Shown here: piece after piece, positions 16,990-26,151 of the stretch | Position numbering within the stretch: the stretch's first letter is position 1 | Layout: the number at the start of each line of letters is the position of its first letter | Assembly: GCF_001185345.1 (NCBI RefSeq) | Contig: NZ_KQ236744.1 | Coordinates: 967,089-1,016,021 of the forward strand | From: Dorea sp. D27 | GTDB taxonomy: Bacteria; Bacillota; Clostridia; Lachnospirales; Lachnospiraceae | Direction of reading: 5' to 3' | Length of the DNA: 48,933 bases | Notes under the pieces: model-generated | Told to the model about the DNA's origin: nothing | Seen by the model: only the letters and a program-made list of their open reading frames with translations | Database searches by the model: none | Translations under genes and position numbers: made by a program

Positions 16990-18099
16990 ATGTTTGGAAG
17001 AAAATGTACATTATGTGGGGGCAAGCTGGACAGCAGGGGAATATGTGAAGAATGTGGACTGGACAGCAGCAAGTCGGAAAAGAGATATAAAATCAATCAG
17101 AGCAGCTGTGACGGGGAACCGTTGACCCATGTCCACAGAGCGGACTATCACGTCCCGGAACAGAAAGAACAGAAGCAGAAAAAAGAGCAGAATACGAGGG
17201 ACAGACAGGGGCCGGAAAAGGGACAGCCGGAGTACAGGTATCACGATGATACTGCGCAGAGGAGAATGAGCAAAAGAGAATGGGAGAAAGACCGGAAGAA
17301 GTCTGTGGCGGGAAGAGTTGTAGCAGTCATCACCATCGTACTGACCGTAGCCGGCATCGTAGTATCTGTGATAGAAGATCATGGCCCGGAAATCAGCAGC
17401 TGGGTGGATACTGAATTCGGGGAAGGTGAGGGCGCCGCCGTGTCAGAAGAGTATCAATATGATCCCTATGAGTATGTGGAAACATCGATTCCAAAGACAG
17501 GGGAATCTGCAGAGTATGTACTTTCAACCGGACATTATATCGTGGGTACCCATATACCGGAAGGTAATTATGCCGCTGAGACGCAAGATACTTTTGACAC
17601 CGTGCAGGTGCATGACAATGTAAATGGGATATATCTGTTTGAGTATGAGGACAAAGAGGAGAATTGTCTGGATGACCTTCGTATGTATCAGGGCGCAATT
17701 GTAACAGTTGGATGCGAGGATACGGTGACGTTAAAGACGGACAATGGGCAGACCGGACTTATGGAGCAGGGAATTCCGAATCCCCTTACCGAGACCGTTG
17801 CGATTGGCTCCGGGGAGGAAAAGACGGCAGGGATAGATTTTGAACCGGGAATCTATGACATTGTAGCTTCGGGTGAGATTGGTATAGTAGATATTACTGT
17901 CTATGATGAAGTGGGGGAAAAGATAAAGACTTTCAGCGTATATCTTGGTGAGGATAGCGGTAATGGCAAGGAGTACAAATATATGGTGCTTCCGGAGAAG
18001 ACGACAATTGCCTGCAATGATGGAGTGGCACTGTCCCTTACGCCGGCTGAGACGATAGCATCCGAAGATTATCTCGGGTTTTACGAGAACTTATATTAA
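16990..18099 (+). CDS. Zinc-ribbon membrane-anchored protein of unknown function
   Basis: A 369-residue protein. An N-terminal zinc ribbon (CTLCGGKLDSRGICEECG, residues 6-23) is followed by a charged, low-complexity linker, a membrane segment at about 105-127, and an outside region of about 240 residues. That region has two beta-rich units with the GHYIVGTHIPEGNY and GIDFEPGIYDI pattern. GAAGGAGG precedes the ATG. It is placed 30 bases after aspS and 11 bases before gatC, so it shares the T-box transcript. I do not recognise a function, and its link with tRNA amidation is unexplained. Confidence 0.7.
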   Translation: MFGRKCTLCGGKLDSRGICEECGLDSSKSEKRYKINQSSCDGEPLTHVHRADYHVPEQKEQKQKKEQNTRDRQGPEKGQPEYRYHDDTAQRRMSKREWEKDRKKSVAGRVVAVITIVLTVAGIVVSVIEDHGPEISSWVDTEFGEGEGAAVSEEYQYDPYEYVETSIPKTGESAEYVLSTGHYIVGTHIPEGNYAAETQDTFDTVQVHDNVNGIYLFEYEDKEENCLDDLRMYQGAIVTVGCEDTVTLKTDNGQTGLMEQGIPNPLTETVAIGSGEEKTAGIDFEPGIYDIVASGEIGIVDITVYDEVGEKIKTFSVYLGEDSGNGKEYKYMVLPEKTTIACNDGVALSLTPAETIASEDYLGFYENLY

Positions 18100-18110
18100 A
18101 GGAGGAGCAT

Positions 18111-18404
18111 ATGGCAGACAGAATATCGGATGAGACAATCGAATATATAGGAATTCTCTCCAAGCTGGAACTCGATGGCTCGGAGAAGGAAGCTGCAAAA
18201 GCAGATATGGAAAAGATGATTGCATATATTGACAGGCTGAATGAACTGGACACGGAAGGGATTGAACCGATGCCCCATGTATTTCCCATCTATAATGCGT
18301 TCCGGAGCGACGAAGTGGAGAACGGTGACGAAAGCGTTCGTACGCTTGCCAATGCTCCTGTTCAGAAGGAAGGCAGCTTTGTAGTACCGAAAACGATAGG
18401 ATAG
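18111..18404 (+). CDS. gatC: Asp/Glu-tRNA amidotransferase subunit C
   Basis: A 97-residue GatC. It has the typical N-terminal helix (ISDETIEYIGILSKLELD), the EKMIAYIDRLNELDTEGIEPM block, and a C-terminal SFVVPKTIG in place of the usual FVVPKVVG. GatC wraps and stabilises GatA in the GatCAB complex. AAAGGAGG lies seven bases before the ATG, and gatA follows within 13 bases. Confidence 0.93.
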   Translation: MADRISDETIEYIGILSKLELDGSEKEAAKADMEKMIAYIDRLNELDTEGIEPMPHVFPIYNAFRSDEVENGDESVRTLANAPVQKEGSFVVPKTIG

Positions 18405-18416
18405 GAGGCATAAATC

Positions 18417-19919
18417 ATGATGGACATCATGGATATGACAGCGGTTGAACTGGGAAAGAAGATAAAGGCACGGGAACTGTCGGCGGTCGAGGCGGTCGAA
18501 GCAGCACTTGCGAGGATCGAAGAAAAAGAGCGGGAGATACACAGCTTTCTGTCCATAGACGGAGAAGGCGCCCTGAAGCGTGCAGGAGAAGTACAGAAGC
18601 GGATAGAGGACGGCACGCTCACAGAACCTCTTGCAGGGGTTCCGGCAGGTATCAAAGATAATATATGCACGCGTGGGATGAAGACGACATGCGCATCAAA
18701 GATACTGGAACACTATATTCCGTCCTATACGGCGGAAGCGGTGCAGAAGCTGGAAAAAAGCGGGGCTGTCGTAATAGGGAAGACGAATATGGATGAGTTT
18801 GCGATGGGAAGTACGACAGAGACTTCGTACTTTGGAGTGACACGCAATCCATGGAATCTGGACCATGTACCAGGCGGGTCCTCCGGCGGCTCCTGCGCGG
18901 CGGTAGCTGCAGGAGAATGTAGCTTTGCCCTTGGATCTGACACTGGCGGCTCTATCCGCCAGCCCAGTTCTTACTGCGGCGTGACAGGAATCAAGCCGAC
19001 CTACGGGACCGTCTCACGTTATGGCCTGATTGCCTATGGCTCATCGCTGGACCAGATTGGTCCGGTGGCCAAGGATGTGACAGACTGTGCGGCTATCCTT
19101 GATGCCATCGCGGGATATGACAGAAAGGACAGCACCTCTGTGGCAAGAGGCAGTTATGATTTTACCGGTGCCTTGATTGATGATGTCAAGGATATGAAGA
19201 TAGGCATACCGAGAGATTACTTTGGCAGCGGCCTGGGCCCAGAGGTGAAGGATGCGATAATGAGGGCGGTAAAGGTACTGGAAGAGAAGGGGGCGTATGT
19301 GGAGGAATTTGACCTGGGACTGGTAGACTATGCAATTCCGGCATATTATGTCATCGCTTCGGCGGAAGCGAGTTCAAACCTTTCTCGTTTTGACGGCGTG
19401 AAGTACGGATACCGGGCAGAAGATTATGACGGCCTTCACGGCATGTACAAGAAGACACGTACGGAAGGATTCGGGGCGGAGGTAAAGCGCAGGATTATGC
19501 TCGGTTCTTTCGTCCTCAGTTCCGGATATTATGATGCATATTATCTCAAGGCTTTGAAGGTGAAGGCGTTAATCAAGCAGGCTTTTGACAGGGCATTTGA
19601 GCGGTATGATCTCATCCTGGGCCCGGTGGCACCTGCTACTGCCCCAAAGCTTTCAAGCAGCCTGGACAATCCCATGAACATGTATCTTGGCGATATCTAT
19701 ACGATATCCGTAAACCTTGCAGGGCTTCCAGGCATGAGCGTGCCTGCCGGCTATGACAGCAGGGGGCTGCCGATAGGTATGCAGCTTATCGGGGGATGCT
19801 ACAAAGAGAAAGACATCCTCCGTGCTGCATATGCGTTTGAATGTGCGACAGATAAAATGTATGTAAAGACTGCGCCGCCTGACAGGGGGACTGCAGATGA
19901 GGGAGAGGAGGGAAGATAG
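18417..19919 (+). CDS. gatA: Asp/Glu-tRNA amidotransferase subunit A
   Basis: A 500-residue amidase-signature enzyme that releases ammonia from glutamine for GatB. The Ser-cisSer-Lys triad is present: Lys in GVPAGIKDN (about residue 80), cis-Ser in GGSSGGSCAAVAAG and nucleophile Ser in GSDTGGSIRQPSS (about residue 177). AGGAGG precedes the ATG. Length and motifs are normal for the family. Confidence 0.95.
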   Translation: MMDIMDMTAVELGKKIKARELSAVEAVEAALARIEEKEREIHSFLSIDGEGALKRAGEVQKRIEDGTLTEPLAGVPAGIKDNICTRGMKTTCASKILEHYIPSYTAEAVQKLEKSGAVVIGKTNMDEFAMGSTTETSYFGVTRNPWNLDHVPGGSSGGSCAAVAAGECSFALGSDTGGSIRQPSSYCGVTGIKPTYGTVSRYGLIAYGSSLDQIGPVAKDVTDCAAILDAIAGYDRKDSTSVARGSYDFTGALIDDVKDMKIGIPRDYFGSGLGPEVKDAIMRAVKVLEEKGAYVEEFDLGLVDYAIPAYYVIASAEASSNLSRFDGVKYGYRAEDYDGLHGMYKKTRTEGFGAEVKRRIMLGSFVLSSGYYDAYYLKALKVKALIKQAFDRAFERYDLILGPVAPATAPKLSSSLDNPMNMYLGDIYTISVNLAGLPGMSVPAGYDSRGLPIGMQLIGGCYKEKDILRAAYAFECATDKMYVKTAPPDRGTADEGEEGR

Positions 19920-19921
19920 AG

Positions 19922-21352
19922 ATGGCAAAACAGTACGAGACGGTTATCGGGCTGGAAGTGCATGTAGAACTTGCGACAAAGACGAAAATCTTCTGTTCCT
20001 GCAGCACGGCATTTGGTGGTGCGCCTAATTCACATACGTGTCCGGTCTGCACGGGGATGCCGGGGGCACTTCCGGTTTTAAATAAACAGGTGGTCGAGTA
20101 TGCCGTGGCTATCGGTCTGGCGATAAACTGTACGATTGCCCGGGAAAGCAAGTTTGACAGAAAGAATTACTTCTACCCGGATAATCCGCAGAACTACCAG
20201 ATATCTCAGCTTTATCTCCCCATCGCGAGGGACGGCTATGTGGAGATAGAGACGGGTGGAAGGAGAAAGAAAATACGGATTCATGAGATGCACATGGAAG
20301 AGGATGCAGGGAAGCTGGTGCACGATGAATGGGACGACACGTCCCTTGTCGACTACAACAGAAGCGGTGTGCCTCTCGTTGAGATTGTATCTGAGCCTGA
20401 TATGCGCTCCGCAGAAGAAGTCATCGCCTATCTGGAGACGCTGCGGACAATCATACAGTATCTCGGAGCTTCGGACTGCAAACTTCAGGAAGGCTCGATG
20501 CGCGCGGATGTGAATCTGTCAGTGCGGGAGGCCGGAACGGATAAGTTTGGAACGAGGACAGAGATGAAAAACCTGAATTCGTTCAAAGCAATCACAAGGG
20601 CAATTGAAGCAGAACGTCTGCGCCAGATAGAATTGCTGGAAGAAGGAAAGCTGGTCATTCAGGAGACGCGGCGCTGGGATGATAACAAAGAAACGTCCCG
20701 CGCCATGCGTTCAAAGGAAGATGCCAGGGATTACCGGTATTTTCCAGATCCTGACCTCGTGCCGGTTGTGATTGATGACGTATGGCTGGAAAGGATCAAG
20801 GCAGACCAGCCGGAATTCAGAAGTGAGAAGCTTGCGCGTTATAAAGAGGAGTTCGATATCCCGATGTCTGATGCTGAAATCATTACATCGTCCAAACGGA
20901 TGGCAGATATATTTGAGGAGACGGCCGGCCTGTGCGGCAATCCGAAGAAGGCCGCCAACTGGCTCATGGTTGAGACGATGCGTCTGCTGAAAGAGCATGA
21001 CATGGAACCGGAGGACATCGCATTTTCCCCTGCCGGCCTGGCGAAGCTTATCGGTCTGGCCGATGCGGGAATAATCAACAGTTCGGTTGCTAAGGATGTG
21101 TTTGAAAAGGTATTTACAGAAGATATCGACCCGGAACAGTATGTCGAAGAGAGAGGCCTGAGGACAGTCAGCGATGAGGATGCACTACGCCGGGTTATTG
21201 CCAAAGTTATAGAGGATACCCCCCATGCGGTTTCTGACTACAGGGGCGGGAAGGAAAAAGCACTTGGCGCGCTGATAGGCCGTACGATGAAGGCGATGGA
21301 AGGGAAAGCGGATCCCGCCCTCGTTGGCAAGATACTGAAAGATATGCTGTAA
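19922..21352 (+). CDS. gatB: Asp/Glu-tRNA amidotransferase subunit B
   Basis: A 476-residue GatB that phosphorylates and amidates the misacylated Asp-tRNA-Asn or Glu-tRNA-Gln. It starts with ETVIGLEVHVELATKTKIFC. The zinc-site cysteines are present (CSCS...CPVC, residues 24-42), as are YFYPDNPQNYQISQ-type kinase residues and the C-terminal YqeY-like tail (ALGALIGRTMKAMEGKADP). Two bases separate it from the gatA stop. The last gene of the T-box transcript is probably this one or the broken gene after it. Confidence 0.95.
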   Translation: MAKQYETVIGLEVHVELATKTKIFCSCSTAFGGAPNSHTCPVCTGMPGALPVLNKQVVEYAVAIGLAINCTIARESKFDRKNYFYPDNPQNYQISQLYLPIARDGYVEIETGGRRKKIRIHEMHMEEDAGKLVHDEWDDTSLVDYNRSGVPLVEIVSEPDMRSAEEVIAYLETLRTIIQYLGASDCKLQEGSMRADVNLSVREAGTDKFGTRTEMKNLNSFKAITRAIEAERLRQIELLEEGKLVIQETRRWDDNKETSRAMRSKEDARDYRYFPDPDLVPVVIDDVWLERIKADQPEFRSEKLARYKEEFDIPMSDAEIITSSKRMADIFEETAGLCGNPKKAANWLMVETMRLLKEHDMEPEDIAFSPAGLAKLIGLADAGIINSSVAKDVFEKVFTEDIDPEQYVEERGLRTVSDEDALRRVIAKVIEDTPHAVSDYRGGKEKALGALIGRTMKAMEGKADPALVGKILKDML

Positions 21353-21384
21353 GGCGTAGAATCAACCAAGGAAGGTATGTACGA

Positions 21385-23219
21385 ATGATGACAAGAAAAG
21401 AGATGAAAAAAGCGGCAAAAAGAAACTTAAAGAGACATTATATTCTGCTGGTTGCAGTATGCCTCATTGCCGCTTTTCTCAATTCCGAGTTTTCCGGTTC
21501 CCTTAACTCGCTGGAGGTAAATGTACAGGAATCCTCCGTCGGCAGCCCGGCGGATACAGGCAAAGTTGCCGGGCAGCAGGCGGGGGCGATGGATGTAGCC
21601 AGGAATCTGCTGGAAGGACGGGAAAAGGAAGGAAAGGAACTATCCAGGAATATTGAAAAGCAGCAGATCGAGCAGTCGAAAAGGGAGAGCCCTGTACTTG
21701 GAAGAAGCAGGGGAGTGCTGGCCCAGGCGGTGAATGCTGTCACGTCCGGATCGGTGTTTGTGACAGTCATCGCTGCCGTCAATTCCATGGTCAAGTCCCA
21801 TGAGATTACGCTGTTTATCTTATAATATTAGGAATGCTTTTCCTCATGGCGTTCTGGTTTTTTGTGAAAAATATGTATATTGTCATATCCAGACGTATCT
21901 TCATGGAAGGACGCTGCTACGACGCAGTACCGATTCAGCGTTTTCTCTTCCTGCTGCGGCTGAAGAAATGGACGAGGACGGCGTGGATCATGTTTGTGGA
22001 ATTCATGTATAAGTTTTTCTGGATGCTTACAATCGTAGGAGGCATCGTAAAGACATTTTCTTATTTTCTTGTTCCTTATATCGTGGCAGAGAATCCAGAT
22101 ATGACCGCACGGGAAGCTATCACTCTGTCAAGGAGGATGATGAAAGGTCATAAATGGGAATGTTTTTTGTTCCATCTGTCCTTTGCCGGCTGGTATATCC
22201 TTGGCATATTGACATTTGGGCTCACTTCCGTGTTCTATTCCAATCCGTATGAGATTGCTTCGTTTACGGAGTATTATATCCAGCTCCGCAGACTTGCCAA
22301 AGAGAAGGGAATTACGGGAGCAGATATGCTCTGTGACACCTATCTTTTTGAGAAGGCGGGAGAAGTTGAGATACGGGCGGCTTATGCAGACGCGATAGCT
22401 GTTCTCGAAAAACCGGCAGAAGAGATGAAGGAACTGAGCGGGATCCGCAGATTTTTTGCGGAATATCTTGGAATCCTTTTCTTTCCGAGCGAAGAAGAAC
22501 GGGCATATGAGGAAGACCAGGCCGAACGTATCAGGATATATACTCTACGGGGAGCTGTGGAACGGAAATGTTATCCGGGGCGTCTGTCACCGGTACCGGA
22601 AGTCGATAAGCGCCAAAAAGTAGAGACGATACACTACATGCGCCATTATTCTGTCTGGTCCCTGGTCATGATGTTCTTTGTGTTTTCCTTCATCGGATGG
22701 CTCTGGGAAGTGAGCCTTCACCTTGTCGAGGACGGGACGTTTGTCAACCGGGGCGTGCTGCATGGGCCATGGCTTCCTATCTACGGGAGCGGCGGGGTGC
22801 TCATTCTCATACTGCTCAAGAAGCTAAGAGCCAGGCCGGTGGCAGAATTTACAGGAATCGTTATTCTGTGTGGAATGGTGGAATATTTTACTTCCTATTA
22901 TCTTGAACTGACACATAACGGCCAGAAGTGGTGGGATTACAGCGGATACTTTCTGAACCTTCACGGAAGAATATGTGCGGAAGGGCTGCTCGTATTTGGT
23001 GTGGGGGGCATGGTATTTGCATATGTGCTGGCGCCCCTGCTCGACAATCTGATTCGAAGGATACGGATGAAGCTGCTCATACCGGTCTGTCTGCTGCTCC
23101 TCTGTGTGTATGCGGCGGATACCGTATATTCTTCGGGACATCCGAACACCGGAAAGGGCATTACGGACTATGAGAGCAGAGAGAGGATTCCTATACACAG
23201 AGATATCTCTGTAACATAA
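21385..23219 (+). pseudogene. DUF975 / putative ABC-transporter-permease membrane protein, frameshifted
   Basis: Two frames make one gene. The first, 21385-21825 (146 residues), begins MMTRKEMKKAAKRNLKRHY, the usual DUF975 start, and has a membrane segment. The second, 21834-23219 (461 residues), continues with membrane segments, VAENPDMTAREAITLSRRMMKGHKWECF (DUF975 C-terminal signature) and then a second domain like the type IV putative ABC permease (FIGWLWEVSLHLV, GVLHGPWLPIYG). The shift occurs near 21818-21828 (TCTTATAATATTA); one lost A would restore ILIILGMLFLMAF. It could be a true mutation or a sequencing error. The second start has no good ribosome site. Confidence 0.7.
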
Positions 23220-23244
23220 AACATAAGACAGCAATCCATAGTAC

Positions 23245-23283
23245 AGGGGTGGAATGAAAACGTTCAGTTTTTATTCCACCCCT
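23245..23283. other. Hairpin between convergent genes
   Basis: An 11-bp inverted repeat AGGGGTGGAAT / ATTCCACCCCT overlaps the end of the GntR gene. There is no T run on either side, so it is a weak terminator candidate at best. Confidence 0.35.
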
Positions 23284-23927
23284 AAATAATACCTGTTAAA
23301 ATGATACCGCTTTGAATTGGCTATGTGCTGGCGCATGATATTTTCCGCCTTATTTTCATTTAAAGATTCGATTGCATCGTAGAGCTGCTGATGTTCCCTG
23401 ATTGATCTGGTGGCGACGGCGCGGTCAGCTTTGACGAACGCCCGGCTGCTTAACTCGACCAATGTGTTGACCGTATTCTTGAGTCTGTTGTTTCTGGAGG
23501 CAGATATGATGCATTGGTGAAATTTCATATCATAGACCATTGCTTTTGGTATATCTTCTCTGTCAAAATTTTCAATACATTTTTCCATCAGATAATGAAG
23601 TTCCGACAATGTACTTTCTGAGGCGCGCATGGTACAGAGCTTTGCAGCCATACCTTCAAGTGCCTCTCTCATCTCGTAAATCTGGAGCAGGTCCTCCAGC
23701 CCCATGTCTGCAATAAAGAATCCTTTGTCTTTTTGGAATGTGACAAATCCCTCGCTTCTGAGACGCTGCAGGGCTTCCCGCACCGGGGTGCGGCTTAAAT
23801 CATATTTGCCGCAGAGCATATGCTCGGTTAAAACTGTATCAGAAGTCAGTTCATTATTGATGATTGCATCTTTTATGCTGAGATAGGCATATTCTTTTTT
23901 GGATAATTTCCCGCTAGAGAGTTCCAA
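23271..23927 (-). CDS. GntR-family (FadR/FCD) transcriptional regulator 1
   Basis: A 218-residue regulator with an N-terminal winged helix (SRTPVREALQRLRSEGFV) and a C-terminal FCD ligand-binding domain (IYEMREALEGMAAKL, DMKFHQCIISASRN, REHQQLYDAI with metal-type His/Asp residues). It starts with TTG at 23927, nine bases after a GGGGG run. It is divergent from the catabolic genes and shares a 290-base control region with them. It is a clear paralogue of the regulator at 44339-44998. FCD regulators usually bind organic or sugar acids, and here the likely effector is an intermediate of the adjacent pathway. Confidence 0.88.
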   Translation of the reverse strand: MELSSGKLSKKEYAYLSIKDAIINNELTSDTVLTEHMLCGKYDLSRTPVREALQRLRSEGFVTFQKDKGFFIADMGLEDLLQIYEMREALEGMAAKLCTMRASESTLSELHYLMEKCIENFDREDIPKAMVYDMKFHQCIISASRNNRLKNTVNTLVELSSRAFVKADRAVATRSIREHQQLYDAIESLNENKAENIMRQHIANSKRYHFNRYYLGVE

Positions 23928-24003
23928 ATTCTAATTCCCCCTTTATACTATCTGTCTAAAGAATATCACATAAATATATATTGTGCAATAATTAAATACT
24001 TAA

Positions 24004-24199
24004 TGTATACAATAATTTGATATTTAAGAAGAAAAATATACAATATAAGAATTCATATATTGTGAAAATATTACAATAATCAAATGAGTAGATAAAAACA
24101 ACAATGCAATGTATTGACAAAATGAAAATGCAAAAGTATACTTATTGCATACATATTAAATACAATAATAAAATAAGAAGATACGAAATGTATACAATT
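24004..24199 (+). promoter_or_regulatory. Promoter and GTATAC operators of the catabolic cluster
   Basis: TTGACA (24114-24119), exactly 17 bases and TATACT (24137-24142) form a strong sigma-A promoter. GTATAC-centred palindromes occur three times in this AT-rich gap: TGTATACAAT at 24004-24013, AAGTATACTT at 24134-24143 covering the -10 box, and TGTATACAAT at 24189-24198. GTA-TAC fits the general GntR-family half-site pattern yGTM-N0-1-KACy. Repression by one or both flanking GntR proteins is inferred. Confidence 0.6.
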
Positions 24200-24215
24200 G
24201 AGAGGAGGGAGATAT

Positions 24216-25052
24216 ATGAAAACAGGACGGCAATTCTGCCTAAGCGTGGCCAGCGCTGTCAGACCGGGAGAAAAAGAGCCGGTATTGCTGACGGAAGATT
24301 TCGTGGAGAACATCAAGGAGGCGGCAGCGATGGGATATGAAGGTATTGAAATCCACGTACAGGACCCTGAAGCTGTAGATATCGAACAGATACGGCTTGC
24401 GTGCCAAGAGAATCATATTGACATATCGGGCATTGCTACCGGCCTCGCTTATGCAAATGAGGGCCTGTGTCTTATCCACGAGGATGAGAGGATTAGAAAG
24501 AAAGCGGTCGAACGCCTGAAGAGGTTCGTCGACATGGCCGCGTGTCTCAGGACTGTGCTTCTCATCGGAAGGCTGAAAGGGGATATCCCTCATATGGAGA
24601 ATTATACATATTATGAGCAGATGCTGGCCGGAGGGCTTTCGGAGGCTGCACGGTACGCGTCCTCCAAAGGAGTCTGTATCATGCTGGAGGCAATCAACCG
24701 TTATGAGAGCAATTATATGAACCGGGCGGGTGAGATAGCAGACTTTATCAGGCGGTATCAGATCCCTTCGGTAAAAGTGCTCATGGATGTCTTCCACATG
24801 AATATCGAGGAAGTGTCTGTCACAGAGAGCATCCGTGAGAACTTTGCAGCGCTTGGCTACTTTCATATCGCAGACAGCAACAGGATGTATCCGGGGGCAG
24901 GTCATGCTCCTCTGGAGGAAGTCCTCAGGGCGCTTCTGGAACTAGGATATTGTGGTTATGTGAGTCTTGAATGTATGAGAATTCCGGACGGCAGGACTGC
25001 CGCCCTGGAAGGGATAAAGTATGTAACTGATAAGATACAAGCATTAAATTAA
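24216..25052 (+). CDS. Sugar phosphate isomerase/epimerase family protein (IolO-like candidate)
   Basis: A 278-residue TIM-barrel protein of the xylose-isomerase-like / AP endonuclease 2 family. Likely metal ligands are Glu in MLEAINRYE, Asp and His in LMDVFHMNIEE, the FHIADSNR..PGAGH block and Glu in SLECM. In the T. maritima inositol route a protein of this family and size epimerises 5-keto-L-gluconate to D-tagaturonate; the same role here is inferred from the other genes. GAGGAGGG precedes ATG 24216, and a TTG at 24198 is less likely. It is the first gene behind the promoter at 24114-24142. Confidence 0.8.
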   Translation: MKTGRQFCLSVASAVRPGEKEPVLLTEDFVENIKEAAAMGYEGIEIHVQDPEAVDIEQIRLACQENHIDISGIATGLAYANEGLCLIHEDERIRKKAVERLKRFVDMAACLRTVLLIGRLKGDIPHMENYTYYEQMLAGGLSEAARYASSKGVCIMLEAINRYESNYMNRAGEIADFIRRYQIPSVKVLMDVFHMNIEEVSVTESIRENFAALGYFHIADSNRMYPGAGHAPLEEVLRALLELGYCGYVSLECMRIPDGRTAALEGIKYVTDKIQALN

Positions 25053-25064
25053 GGAGGACGTATC

Positions 25065-26129
25065 ATGGAGAAAACACGGATGCAGCAGACTGCTGAGACG
25101 GGAATGACGGATGTGTGGAACGATTCCTGTTCCCTGTCGGAGCTTGAATATGCCATTGCCAATGGAGCGGTGGGGGCTACGACCAATCCGGTCATCGTAC
25201 TGAATGTGCTGAAAAAGGAAATGAATCTCTGGGAAGAACGAATCTGTCAGATGGTGGAGGAGATGCAGGAGGCGACAGAGGACGATATTGCGTGGAAACT
25301 GATTGAGGAGATGGGCCTGAGAGGAGCAGAAAAGCTGATGCTCGTTTTTGAGCGGGAAAAGGGCATGAAGGGACGCCTGTCCATGCAGACGAATGCCAAG
25401 TACTACCGCAGCTGCGACAGCATCGTCAGACAGGCAGTACACTTTGCGGGTCTGGCACCGAATATCCAGGTAAAGATACCGGTCACAAAGGCGGGAATTC
25501 AGGCGATTGAAGAAGCAACCTACAGAGGGGTCAATATAAACGCCACCGTTAGCTTTACGGTTCCACAGGCAATCGCCGTGGCTGAGGCAGTGGAGCGCGG
25601 TCTTAGAAGGCGGGAGACGGAAGGGATGGATACGAAGCAGATGACGCCGGTGTGTACGATTATGGTCGGACGTACCGATGACTGGATCAAAGAGGCGGGG
25701 AAGGAAGCAGGTTTCCTCATTGATCCCGAGTGCTATGAGTGGGCCGGGGTCGCCGTGGCGAAGAAGGCTTACCGGCTGTACCGGGAAAGAAAGTACCGCA
25801 CGCGGCTACTGTTCGGAGCTCTGCGGAATCATTACCACTGGAGCGAACTTACAGGCGGTGATGTGGTACTGACCATTCCCCACGGCTGGCAGGTGAGAAT
25901 CAATGAAAGTGATATCGAAGTGAAAGAGCGTATGGAGGATCCTGTGAATGAAAGGTACATAAAGACGCTGCTGGAGAAGATTCCGGACTTTGGCAAGGCA
26001 TATGACGAAGACGGGATGGGCATTGATGAGTTCGACGGCTACGGCGCCACGAAGAAGACGCTGCGTTCTTTCCTGGAAGGCTATGCAGAGCTTGTCAGCG
26101 TCATCCGTGGATTCATGATAAAAAAATAA
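25065..26129 (+). CDS. Transaldolase-family class I aldolase-like protein
   Basis: A 354-residue protein with transaldolase features: GATTNPVIVLNVL near residues 37-49, the Schiff-base Lys in QVKIPVTKAGIQAI (about residue 137), and NINATVSFTVPQAIA. It is larger than short transaldolases, and the C-terminal 130 residues are unlike ordinary TalB. The neighbours point to aldol cleavage or transfer on an acyclic keto acid made by ring opening, rather than to the pentose phosphate pathway. It lies 12 bases after the epimerase gene with AAGGAGG. Confidence 0.75.
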   Translation: MEKTRMQQTAETGMTDVWNDSCSLSELEYAIANGAVGATTNPVIVLNVLKKEMNLWEERICQMVEEMQEATEDDIAWKLIEEMGLRGAEKLMLVFEREKGMKGRLSMQTNAKYYRSCDSIVRQAVHFAGLAPNIQVKIPVTKAGIQAIEEATYRGVNINATVSFTVPQAIAVAEAVERGLRRRETEGMDTKQMTPVCTIMVGRTDDWIKEAGKEAGFLIDPECYEWAGVAVAKKAYRLYRERKYRTRLLFGALRNHYHWSELTGGDVVLTIPHGWQVRINESDIEVKERMEDPVNERYIKTLLEKIPDFGKAYDEDGMGIDEFDGYGATKKTLRSFLEGYAELVSVIRGFMIKK

Positions 26130-26151
26130 AATTCAAGAAAGAAGGGAAATT

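Noticed and set aside
23245..23283. Strong bidirectional terminator
   Set aside because: The stem is good, but neither side has a T run.
24240..24905. Minus-strand protein opposite the epimerase gene
   Set aside because: It is a shadow frame of a clear forward gene with conserved motifs.
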